This document shows, in pieces, positions 24,715-32,179 of a stretch of 64,000 nucleotides of DNA. Every line of letters starts with the position of its first letter. The first letter of the stretch is position 1. Source of the stretch: Phytomonospora sp040655735 (lineage in GTDB: Bacteria > Actinomycetota > Actinomycetes > Mycobacteriales > Micromonosporaceae); assembly GCF_040655735.1 (NCBI RefSeq), contig NZ_JBFAKK010000002.1:310001-374000 (forward strand), given 5' to 3'. The notes below the pieces were generated by a model. It saw only the letters and a program-made list of their open reading frames with translations. It did not search any database and was not told the DNA's origin. A program made the position numbers and the translations under genes.

Positions 24715-25515
24715 TCACCAGCCCTGGTTCGGCGGTCCCGACGTCGGGTTCCCCGGCCCGTACTGGTCTCCGCCGTTGTACGGCTGCTGGTTCCCCGGCC
24801 CGTACTGGTCGCCGTACGAACCCGGCCCGTACTGCGGCGGGTACTGCTGCTGCGGCGGGGGCGGTGCCTGGTAGGGCTGCGGGGGCGGCTGCTGCGGGTA
24901 CCCCATGGGGCTTCCCGGCATGGGTCCGCCCGGGACGGAGAAGCCGCCGCCGGGACCCTGCGGCGGCGTGCCCTTGATCCACAGGGTCACCGAGCGCTGG
25001 GCGATCAGGATCATCGCCACGATCACGGCGACGACGGCGGTGAAGGTGAAGATCGAGGCCATCGTCAGCTCGGTGGTGGGCGCGTCGACCGGGTCGCTGC
25101 CGTCGTAGCTGGAGGTCTGCTGCGAGATGTCGCTGATCAGCGCGACGATCGCCGCGAAGCTCAGCCCGCAGCACAGGTTCACCGCGGCCAGGATGCCGCC
25201 GCCGACCCAGATCATGATCCGCCCGGCGTTCTGCTGGCGCATCGTCATGACGGCGCCGATCGCGAGCACGATGCTGATCACCGCGTAGAAGGCGATCACG
25301 ATGATCATGTTCGATTCGAGCAGCCCCGCGGCCTGCTCGTCGCTGGCGCTGGCGGAGGTCTCGGCCGCCATCTGCTCGGTTACCCACTGGTACGACAAGA
25401 CCAGCGCGAGCGTGGTGCCCAGGGTCAGCACGACCGTGCCGAACACGGTCATGACGCCCGCCATGAGCACAGTGGGCCGCTGCGGCTCGGCCGGGGCCTG
25501 TCCTTGGTAGTACAT
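24715..25515 (-). CDS. Four-helix membrane protein with Pro/Gly/Gln-rich tail
   Basis: 266 residues: MYYQGQAPAEPQRP, then four helices (VLMAGVMTVFGTVVLTLGTTLAL; NMIIVIAFYAVISIVLAIGAVM; IMIWVGGGILAAVNLCCGLSFAAIV; ASIFTFTAVVAVIVAMILI), the basic stop ...RSVTLWIKGTP and a 70-residue tail of P, G, Q, Y. The layout, the LRRINxGR-like loop (MRQQNAGRIMIWVGGG) and the C-terminal PPP/QQ tail match the proteins at 28319 and 28910, so the three are paralogs around clpB. The tail DNA contains a 42 bp period repeat (GGTTCCCCGGCCCGTACTGG at 24747 and 24789). Function unknown. Confidence 0.7.
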   Translation of the reverse strand: MYYQGQAPAEPQRPTVLMAGVMTVFGTVVLTLGTTLALVLSYQWVTEQMAAETSASASDEQAAGLLESNMIIVIAFYAVISIVLAIGAVMTMRQQNAGRIMIWVGGGILAAVNLCCGLSFAAIVALISDISQQTSSYDGSDPVDAPTTELTMASIFTFTAVVAVIVAMILIAQRSVTLWIKGTPPQGPGGGFSVPGGPMPGSPMGYPQQPPPQPYQAPPPPQQQYPPQYGPGSYGDQYGPGNQQPYNGGDQYGPGNPTSGPPNQGW

Positions 25516-25596
25516 GCGCGCACTCTAACCGCAACGTGCGACCTTTGCACCCGGTGAACGCGCGGCCGCGCCGCCGTTCACCGGGGCAAACGTGTT

Positions 25597-28182
25597 CTAG
25601 GCGACCAGCAGGTGCTGCCCATCGGCGTCCACGTCGACCGTGACGGTGTCGCCGTCGCGCACGTCACCGGCCAGGAGACGCTTGGCGAGCCGGTCGCCGA
25701 TCGAGGTCTGCACGAGCCGCCGCAGCGGCCTGGCACCGTAAACCGTGTCGAAACCGTTACGAGCGAGCCATTCACGGGCCGCCGGGGTCACGTCGAGCGT
25801 CAGCCGGCGGTCGGCGAGGCGCTTGGCGAGCCCGGCGAGCTGGACGTCGACGATCGAGGTCAGCTCGGCCATGGTCAGCGCGTCGAAGATCACGATGTCG
25901 TCGAGGCGGTTGAGGAACTCCGGCTTGAAGCTCGACCGGACCGCCCCCAGCGCCGCCTCGCGGCGGGCCTCGGGCGCCAGTGTCGGGTCGGCGATCGCGG
26001 TCGACCCGATGTTGGAGGTGAGGATGAGGATGACGTTGCGGAAGTCGACCGTGCGGCCGTGGCCGTCGGTGAGCCGCCCGTCGTCGAGGACCTGGAGCAG
26101 CACGTCGAAGACGGCCGGGTGGGCCTTCTCGACCTCGTCGAGCAGCACCACCGAGTACGGGCGGCGCCGCACGGCCTCGGTGAGCTGCCCGCCCTCCTCG
26201 TAGCCGACGTAGCCGGGGGGAGCCCCGACCAGCCGCGCCACCGAGTGCCGCTCGCCGTACTCGCTCATGTCGATGCGCACGATCGCGCGCTCGTCGTCGA
26301 AGAGGAACTCCGCGAGGGTCTTGGCCAGCTCGGTCTTGCCGACGCCGGTGGGCCCGAGGAACAGGAACGAACCGGTCGGCCGGTCGGGGTCGGACAGCCC
26401 GGCCCGGGCCCGCCGCACGGCGTCGGAGACGGCCGTGACGGCCGGGCGCTGCCCGATGACGCGCGCCCCCAGCTCGTCCTCCATGCGCAGCAGCTTGGCG
26501 GTCTCGCCCTCCAGGAGGCGCCCTGCGGGGATGCCAGTCCAGGAGGACACGACGCCGGCGATGTCGTCGGGCCCGACCTCCTCGTTGAGCATGGCGCCGT
26601 TGGCCTGGAGCGCGGCCAGCTCGGCCTCGGCCTTGGCCAGGTCGCCCTCCAGGGACGGGATCTTGCCGTAGCGCAGCTCCGAGGCCCGCTCCAGGTCGCC
26701 GTCGCGCTCGGAGCGGTCGGCGACGCTGCGCAGCGCCTCCAGCTCCTCCTTGATGTCCGAGATGGCGGTGATGTGCTGCTTCTCGTTGTTCCAGCGCTCC
26801 GACAGCGCCGTCAGCTCCTCGCGACGGTCGGCCAGCTCGCGGCGCAGCGACTCAAGGCGCTGCCTGGAGGCGGCGTCGTCCTCTTTGGACAGTGCCATCT
26901 CCTCGATCTCCAGGCGCCGCACGGCCCGTTCGATCTCGTCGACCTCGACCGGCCGCGAGTCGATCTCCATGCGCAGGCGCGAGGCCGCCTCGTCGATGAG
27001 GTCGATGGCCTTGTCGGGAAGGAAGCGGTCGGTGATGTAGCGGTCGGACAGGGTCACCGCCGCGACCAGCGCGGTGTCGGTGATCCGCACACCGTGGTGG
27101 ACCTCGTAGCGCTCCTTGAGCCCGCGCAGGATGCCGACGGCGTCGGCGGCGGTGGGCTCGCCGACCATGATCGGCTGGAAGCGGCGCTCCAGGGCGGCGT
27201 CGGTCTCGATGTGCTTGCGGTATTCGTCGAGCGTGGTCGCGCCGACCATGCGCAGCTCGCCGCGCGCCAGCATCGGCTTGAGCATGTTCGAGGCGTCCAT
27301 GGCGCCCTCGGTCTTGCCCGCGCCGACCATGGTGTGCAGCTCGTCGAGGAAGGTGATGATCTTCCCGTCGCTGTTCTTGATCTCTTCGAGGACCGACTTC
27401 AGCCGCTCCTCGAACTGCCCGCGGTACTGGGCGCCGGCGACCATCGCGCCGAGGTCGAGGGAGACCACGCGCCGGTCGCGCAGCGTCTCGGGGACGTCGC
27501 CGGCGACGACGCGCTGGGCGAGGCCCTCGACTATGGCGGTCTTGCCGACGCCGGGCTCGCCGATGAGCACGGGGTTGTTCTTCGTGCGGCGCGACAGGAC
27601 CTGGATGACGCGGCGGATCTCGGTGTCGCGGCCGATGACCGGGTCGATCTTGCCGTCCCGGGCGGCGGCGGTGAGGTCGACGCCGTACTTCTCCAGGGCC
27701 TTGTACTGCTCCTCCGGGTCGGCGCTGGTGACCTTGCGGTCGCCGCCGCGGACGGTCGGGAAGGCGTCGATGAGGGCCTTGGCGGTGGCGCCGGCGCCGT
27801 TGAGCGCGGCGCCGACGGACCCGCCGACCTGCGCGAGCGCGGCCAGCAGGTGCTCGGTCGAGGTGTACTCGTCGCCCTGCGAGGAGGCGAGCTGTTCGGC
27901 GGTGTTGAGGACGTTGAGCAGTTCGCGGGCCATCGACGGCTCGCCCATGCTCGATCCCTTGGCGCTGGGCATGCGCGTGAGGGCCTGCTCGGCCTGGCGG
28001 GCCAGGGCCGCGGTGTCGGCGCCGGTGGCGCGCAGGAGGGCGACGGCGGTCGACCCCTGTAGGTCGAGGAGGGCGGTGAAGAGGTGCCAGGGCTCGACGC
28101 TTCCGTGGCCCCGCTGGCCCGCTGTGTGCACGGCTGCGGAGATGGCCTCGCGGCTCTTCGTGGTCAACCGGTCGACATTCAA
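25597..28182 (-). CDS. clpB: ClpB AAA+ disaggregase
   Basis: Hsp100 disaggregase, 861 aa from the preferred start (E. coli ClpB is 857), working with DnaK to resolve aggregates. N-domain begins NVDRLTTKSREAI; NBD1 has GEPGVGKT and DELHTMVGAG; the M-domain coiled coil follows; NBD2 has GPTGVGKT and LLDEVEKAHP; the C-terminus is VDADGQHLLVA. The preferred start is TTG 28182 with AGGGGGAAG just upstream. Starts at 28260 or 28320 would put the HAIR operator inside the coding region and add a tail absent from ClpB proteins. Regulation by HspR is indicated by the HAIR site 34-54 nt upstream. Confidence 0.97.
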   Translation of the reverse strand: MNVDRLTTKSREAISAAVHTAGQRGHGSVEPWHLFTALLDLQGSTAVALLRATGADTAALARQAEQALTRMPSAKGSSMGEPSMARELLNVLNTAEQLASSQGDEYTSTEHLLAALAQVGGSVGAALNGAGATAKALIDAFPTVRGGDRKVTSADPEEQYKALEKYGVDLTAAARDGKIDPVIGRDTEIRRVIQVLSRRTKNNPVLIGEPGVGKTAIVEGLAQRVVAGDVPETLRDRRVVSLDLGAMVAGAQYRGQFEERLKSVLEEIKNSDGKIITFLDELHTMVGAGKTEGAMDASNMLKPMLARGELRMVGATTLDEYRKHIETDAALERRFQPIMVGEPTAADAVGILRGLKERYEVHHGVRITDTALVAAVTLSDRYITDRFLPDKAIDLIDEAASRLRMEIDSRPVEVDEIERAVRRLEIEEMALSKEDDAASRQRLESLRRELADRREELTALSERWNNEKQHITAISDIKEELEALRSVADRSERDGDLERASELRYGKIPSLEGDLAKAEAELAALQANGAMLNEEVGPDDIAGVVSSWTGIPAGRLLEGETAKLLRMEDELGARVIGQRPAVTAVSDAVRRARAGLSDPDRPTGSFLFLGPTGVGKTELAKTLAEFLFDDERAIVRIDMSEYGERHSVARLVGAPPGYVGYEEGGQLTEAVRRRPYSVVLLDEVEKAHPAVFDVLLQVLDDGRLTDGHGRTVDFRNVILILTSNIGSTAIADPTLAPEARREAALGAVRSSFKPEFLNRLDDIVIFDALTMAELTSIVDVQLAGLAKRLADRRLTLDVTPAAREWLARNGFDTVYGARPLRRLVQTSIGDRLAKRLLAGDVRDGDTVTVDVDADGQHLLVA

Positions 28183-28215
28183 GACTTCCCCCTGTCCGGG
28201 CGTGCGTATGGCGAA

Positions 28216-28236
28216 GTTGAGTCTATCCCGCTCAAC
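28216..28236 (-). promoter_or_regulatory. HAIR (HspR-associated inverted repeat) of clpB
   Basis: Read on the clpB strand: GTTGAGC-N7-ACTCAAC, against the HAIR consensus CTTGAGT-N7-ACTCAAG. The spacer is the exact 7 nt. TTGAGC could serve as the -35 element, so HspR bound here would block transcription. This supports the downstream TTG start of clpB. Confidence 0.85.
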
Positions 28237-28318
28237 TTTTTTATCGCGAGCCCTCGGCATGTGATCCTCGCGCGCGGCGTCGGTACCCTGGCGCGACCCC
28301 GACAGCGAGGAGGCGCCC

Positions 28319-28846
28319 ATGCACCCCGCAGCACCGGCCCCGGACGAGCGACCCGCGAGCGTGACGCGAGGGGCCTACGCGGCGGCCGCCACCGCCCTGG
28401 GCCAACTGCTCACCACCGCCGGCGCGGTCGGGCTGGCGACCTGGACCTCGCCCGGCGAACGGCCCGGGGAGGACACCGCCGGCGCGGTGGTCATCGTCGC
28501 CTGGGGGCTGATCTCGGCGGCGCTGCTGATGGTCGCGGCCGTCACGACGCTGCGCCGGATCAACGGCGGCCGGACCCTGTTCACCGTCGTCGGCATCATC
28601 ACGCTGACCAACCTCGCGCTCTGCGGGATCTACTACGGGATCGTCGGCTCCGAGATCGTGCGCCTGAGAGGCTCCGACTCGCCGCGCCCGCCGACGTGGA
28701 CGGCGCTGCTCGGCATGACCGGCGCCGTCCTCGGCCTCGTCGCGGTGATCTACGGCCTGGTCCACTACGGCCGCCGCACCAGCCGCGACTGGCTCAAGCC
28801 GCCGCCCCCGCCGGTCGTCTACGTCCCCGCGCCCCCGTACCGGTAG
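28319..28846 (+). CDS. Four-helix membrane protein, paralog of neighbours
   Basis: 175 residues: MHPAAPAPDERPASVTRGAY, helices at about 19-42, 58-80, 90-112 and 127-148, loop LRRINGGRTLFTVVGII, then YGRRTSRDWLKPPPPPVVYVPAPPY. Closely parallels the next gene (RPPSVTRGA... LRRINAGRVLIWVVGGI... YYGRRESGNWFKPP), so the pair arose by tandem duplication. Divergent from clpB with 136 bp between starts. Function unknown. Confidence 0.7.
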   Translation: MHPAAPAPDERPASVTRGAYAAAATALGQLLTTAGAVGLATWTSPGERPGEDTAGAVVIVAWGLISAALLMVAAVTTLRRINGGRTLFTVVGIITLTNLALCGIYYGIVGSEIVRLRGSDSPRPPTWTALLGMTGAVLGLVAVIYGLVHYGRRTSRDWLKPPPPPVVYVPAPPYR

Positions 28847-28909
28847 CCGTCGGCGGACTCGTGCCCGGCCCGTAGGGTGGAGCCGTCCCCGAGCGAAGGT
28901 GAAAACGGC

Positions 28910-29476
28910 ATGTACCAGCCCGCTCCCGCCGCCCCCGCCTCCGGTGAACGACCCCCGAGCGTCACCAGGGGCGCCGCCGCCATCGGCGTGACCTGCCTCG
29001 GCCTGCTCGTCTCCAGCTTCACGGGCGTGCTGACCTTCACCTACGAGCCGCCCGACTCGGCCAACGCCGCCATGGACGACCAGGGCGCGGCGGTCTTCCT
29101 GATCAGCTACATCGGCTGGGGCCTGCTGTCGGTCGTGCTGCTCATGCTCGGCGCGATCATCAGCCTGCGCCGGATCAACGCCGGCCGCGTCCTCATCTGG
29201 GTGGTCGGCGGGATCTCGGTGCTCACCCTGCTCAGCTGCGCAGGCGGCGGCGTCCTCGTGGAGATCCTCGGCAGCGCCGAGAGCGGCGGCCGCGACGACA
29301 GCTACCCGCCGCAGTGGATGTTCTTCCTGGCGATCTTCAGCTCCATCGTCGGCCTGGTCGCGCTCATCATGGGCATGGTCTACTACGGCCGCCGCGAGTC
29401 GGGCAACTGGTTCAAACCGCCGGTCGCGTACTTCCCGCAGCAGGGCTACCCGCAGCAGCCCTACCGGCCCTACTAG
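28910..29476 (+). CDS. Four-helix membrane protein, tandem paralog
   Basis: 188 residues with the same plan as the preceding gene: Pro/Ala-rich N-terminus, SVTRGA, four helices, LRRINAGR loop and a cytoplasmic tail YFPQQGYPQQPYRPY. GAAGGTGAAAACGGC precedes the ATG at 28910. Low-complexity Pro/Tyr/Gln tails on small membrane proteins often recruit partners; nothing specific can be assigned. Confidence 0.7.
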   Translation: MYQPAPAAPASGERPPSVTRGAAAIGVTCLGLLVSSFTGVLTFTYEPPDSANAAMDDQGAAVFLISYIGWGLLSVVLLMLGAIISLRRINAGRVLIWVVGGISVLTLLSCAGGGVLVEILGSAESGGRDDSYPPQWMFFLAIFSSIVGLVALIMGMVYYGRRESGNWFKPPVAYFPQQGYPQQPYRPY

Positions 29477-29530
29477 CCTGCGCGGGTTACCGTCGGCAGG
29501 ACCCACCCCCTCGCACCCCAGGCAGGTCCC

Positions 29531-30046
29531 GTGGACGACTTCAGCGCGCGCCCCCGCGCCATCCCCCGTGCGCTCGTCGCCGCGGTCATCGGCTGGGTCG
29601 CCACCGCCGTGCACATGTCGACCTTCCTCATCGTGATCATCGGCTTCCCCGACCGGCGCAACCCCGGGGACGGCCGCCTCCTCGCCACGCTCTACGTCCT
29701 GCTGCCCCTGGCGACCCTCGTGCTCGTCCCGCTGGGCTTCCAGCGCCTGTACCGGGGACTTCCCGACGGCCGCGTGCTGGCCACCGTCGGCGGCACGGCG
29801 GTCCTGCCGGGCGCGATGTGCTGCACGGCCTTCATCGGCTTCGCCGCGATGAGCTACCAGAACGTCGAGTACCCCGAGCCCGTCCGCGACACCCTCGCGC
29901 TCGTGAGCGGCCTGGCCTCCGCGGGCGCCGCCGTGGCCATGGTCGCGGTCCTGCTCTACCTCTGGCAGACCCCCGTCACCCACCACCTCCGCTCGCCCCT
30001 GGCGAGGCGCCGCACGCCCCGCCCGTCGGGTCCCGGCCAATGGTGA
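29531..30046 (+). CDS. Four-helix hypothetical membrane protein
   Basis: 171 residues with helices near VAAVIGWVATAVHMSTFLIVIIG, ATLYVLLPLATLVLVPLGF, VGGTAVLPGAMCCTAFIGFAAM and VSGLASAGAAVAMVAVLLYLW; basic C-terminus. Not obviously homologous to the preceding paralogs. GTG start after CAGGT. Function unknown. Confidence 0.65.
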   Translation: MDDFSARPRAIPRALVAAVIGWVATAVHMSTFLIVIIGFPDRRNPGDGRLLATLYVLLPLATLVLVPLGFQRLYRGLPDGRVLATVGGTAVLPGAMCCTAFIGFAAMSYQNVEYPEPVRDTLALVSGLASAGAAVAMVAVLLYLWQTPVTHHLRSPLARRRTPRPSGPGQW

Positions 30047-30096
30047 GCACTTTCGGCTGATCAACACGGTTGGCACCACCCGCTACCGTGGAAGAT

Positions 30097-30720
30097 GTGG
30101 ACGCACTCCTCGTCATCCTCATCGTCGTGGTCGCTTTGGTGGCCGTTGCCGGACTCGTGGTGGTTCTGCTCGCCCGCAACGCCGCCAAGAAGCAGCGGCG
30201 GAAGGCCGAGTGGGAGGCCAACCGCCCCCGCGACCCCTTCTCCAGCGCCGACACCGACTCGCTGCGCGGTGACCCTCGTCGCATCAAGGCCGGCGACATG
30301 GTCGACGTGCGCGGCGAGAACTTCGCCGTCCGCGGCACGCTGCGCCTGACCGAGGGCAGCTACACCTGGACCGAGCAGCTGCTCGACACCGGCACCGGCC
30401 GGCGTCGCTGGCTGTCGGTCGAGGAGGACCCCGACATCGAGCTGGTCCTGTGGGACGAGCTGCGCGACGTGACCGTCACCCCCGGTCCGCGCGACCTCCA
30501 CCTCGACGGCCGCGTCTACACCTCCCACGAGAACGGCCGCGCGCACTTCTCCGGCGAGGGCACCACGGGCCTGCACCCCACCGGGACGATGCGCTACCAC
30601 GACTACCGCGCCGGCGACGGCACGCGCCTGTCGTTCGAGGACTTCGGCGAGACCGGCAAGTGGGAGTGCGCGCGCGGCGAGGTCCTGAGCCGCTACGACG
30701 TCACCATCTTCGCCGCGTAG
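30097..30720 (+). CDS. DUF4178 membrane-anchored protein
   Basis: 207 residues: an N-terminal helix (LLVILIVVVALVAVAGLVVVLL), a charged segment, then a DUF4178-type beta domain (RIKAGDMVDVRGENFAVRGTLRLTEGSYTWTEQLLDTG.GRRRWLSVEEDPDIELVLWDEL... GTMRYHDYRAGDGTRLSFEDFGETGKWECARGEVL). GTG 30097 is chosen because a TACCGT -10 (30084-30089) lies 7 nt before it; upstream GTG/TTG codons overlap that promoter. First gene of the five-gene DUF4178-to-spermidine-synthase block; likely acts at the membrane with its partners. Confidence 0.82.
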   Translation: MDALLVILIVVVALVAVAGLVVVLLARNAAKKQRRKAEWEANRPRDPFSSADTDSLRGDPRRIKAGDMVDVRGENFAVRGTLRLTEGSYTWTEQLLDTGTGRRRWLSVEEDPDIELVLWDELRDVTVTPGPRDLHLDGRVYTSHENGRAHFSGEGTTGLHPTGTMRYHDYRAGDGTRLSFEDFGETGKWECARGEVLSRYDVTIFAA

Positions 30721-30731
30721 CGGCACCGGGT

Positions 30732-31259
30732 ATGCACACCGAACTCTCGGTCCCCTACGCCGACACGGCTCCCGACCAGCTCAGCTTCGCCCTCGACCTG
30801 CCCGAGCTGCCCGCGCTGGAGACCCGCGACCTGCCCGGCGCCTTCGGGTCGGGCCTGGTGACGCTGCGCCTGCTGGGCGCCAGCCACCAGGTCGTGCTGC
30901 GGACCGGGCACGGATCGCTCACCGAGACCCTTGCCTGCCTGGGCGATCGCGCCCCCCACCTGCCGTCCACAGTGGACACGCAGCTTGCGGGCGTCAAGTA
31001 CCGTTTCGCCGTCCGGACCGACCCCCTGCCCGTCGGAGAGTTCGGTGACACCGTCACTGCGCTCCGTCGAGGGGTTGCGCGCAGCCCTTACGGGCTGGTA
31101 GGAGTCTTCCCCGGTGACGAGAACGCAATAACGGCACTGCTCGTGGAACCCGGCCACCACCGTGTGGCCTGGCGGACATGGCACGCCTACCCGCAGACCG
31201 GTCACCTGGTCGCCACCCGGACGACCGCGATCGCCCAAACTGAAGGGGACCCGAGATGA
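30732..31259 (+). CDS. DUF2617 protein
   Basis: 175 residues with the DUF2617 pattern: MHTELSVPYADTAPDQLSFALDLPELPAL, LRLLGASHQVVLRTG...ETLACLG, YRFAVRTDPLPVGEF, GLVGVFPGDENAITALLVEP and ending RTWHAYPQTGHLVATRT. No catalytic function is established. It sits 11 nt after the DUF4178 gene and overlaps the DUF4247 gene by ATGA, so it is co-translated. Confidence 0.85.
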   Translation: MHTELSVPYADTAPDQLSFALDLPELPALETRDLPGAFGSGLVTLRLLGASHQVVLRTGHGSLTETLACLGDRAPHLPSTVDTQLAGVKYRFAVRTDPLPVGEFGDTVTALRRGVARSPYGLVGVFPGDENAITALLVEPGHHRVAWRTWHAYPQTGHLVATRTTAIAQTEGDPR

Positions 31260-31717
31260 CGTCGGCATCCGACGCCGGATCCAACAAGAAGAAGATCATC
31301 TGGTTCGTCGTCATCATCGCCATCGTCGGCGGCATCATCGCCGCCTGCGCCATCTCGGCGAGCGCCAACCAGTCGCCCGACGACTTCATCGAACGCACCT
31401 ACACGCGTGCCCCGCAGCTCGACGAGGCCGAGATCGACGCCTTCACCACGACGAAGTCCCCGTCGACGGTGGCCGCCGAGATCTCCGGTCAGTCGAAGCC
31501 GGTCGACAAGCGGACCGCCTCCGACGGCTCGATCTGGCTGCAGTACAGCGACGACATCGTGGCGATCTTCCCGTACAACGGCGGATCGAAGATCATGGCC
31601 GACGACTACGACCGGGTTCACCGCCACTACTACGGTTTCGTCGGCGGCTGGTGGTCCTCCAGCCCGCCCGGAGGCGGCTGGGGTCGCGGCGGCGGTTCCG
31701 GCGGCGGCGGCAAGTGA
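31256..31717 (+). CDS. DUF4247 membrane-anchored protein
   Basis: 153 residues: a lysine-rich N-terminus, one helix (IIWFVVIIAIVGGIIAACAISA, about 14-35) and an exported DUF4247-type domain (DDFIERTYTRAPQLDEAEIDAFTTTKSPSTVAAEI... IWLQYSDDIVAIFPYNGGSKIMADDYDRVHRHYY), ending in a Gly/Ser/Trp-rich tail (WWSSSPPGGGWGRGGG). A Cys at the helix end lacks a clean lipobox. Coupled to the DUF2617 gene by ATGA. Confidence 0.83.
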   Translation: MTSASDAGSNKKKIIWFVVIIAIVGGIIAACAISASANQSPDDFIERTYTRAPQLDEAEIDAFTTTKSPSTVAAEISGQSKPVDKRTASDGSIWLQYSDDIVAIFPYNGGSKIMADDYDRVHRHYYGFVGGWWSSSPPGGGWGRGGGSGGGGK

Positions 31718-31753
31718 CGCGCAGGTCCTCTTACTAGCCAAGAAAGGCAACCC

Positions 31754-32179
31754 ATGTTTCGCACGCTGGCCGAGGAGACCGTCGCGTCGCTGGCCTACAG
31801 CGGGGTCGGCATCGTCCTGATGGCCCTGGGCTATCTCCTGGTCGACGCCATCACCCCCGGCAAACTCCACGAGCTGATCTGGCTCAACCGCAACCGCAAC
31901 GCCTCGATCCTGGTGGCCTCCAACATCCTGGGCGTCGGCATCATCGTCGTGGCCGCGATCGTGGCCAGTGAGGGGAAGCTGGCCCAGGGCCTGCTCTACT
32001 CCTTCGCCTACGGCGTGGTCGGCCTGATCGTCATGGCGGTGGCCTTCCTGGTCCTCGACGTGCTCACGCCGGGCAAGCTCGGCACGATCCTCGTCGACGC
32101 CGAGCCGCACCCCGCGGTGTGGGTCTCGGCGGCCGTGCACATCGCCGTGGGCGCGGTCATCGCAGCGGCCCTGTCTTGA
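31754..32179 (+). CDS. DUF350 membrane protein
   Basis: 141 residues in two DUF350 repeats, each with two helices: SLAYSGVGIVLMALGYLLVDAITPGKL and LLYSFAYGVVGLIVMAVAFLVLDVLTPGKL, the internal duplication being visible in the repeated LvDxxTPGKL. AGAAAGG precedes the ATG. It overlaps the aminopropyltransferase-like gene (TTGA). A channel- or scaffold-like role beside the polyamine synthase is inference. Confidence 0.85.
   Translation: MFRTLAEETVASLAYSGVGIVLMALGYLLVDAITPGKLHELIWLNRNRNASILVASNILGVGIIVVAAIVASEGKLAQGLLYSFAYGVVGLIVMAVAFLVLDVLTPGKLGTILVDAEPHPAVWVSAAVHIAVGAVIAAALS

Noticed and set aside
24747..24809. 42 bp spaced repeat in the 24715 gene as a regulatory element
   Set aside because: It lies in the coding region for the low-complexity tail (QYGPGN units) and reflects peptide repetition.
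28183..28320. Extended N-terminus for ClpB
   Set aside because: The extension contains the HAIR operator and is not found in ClpB proteins.
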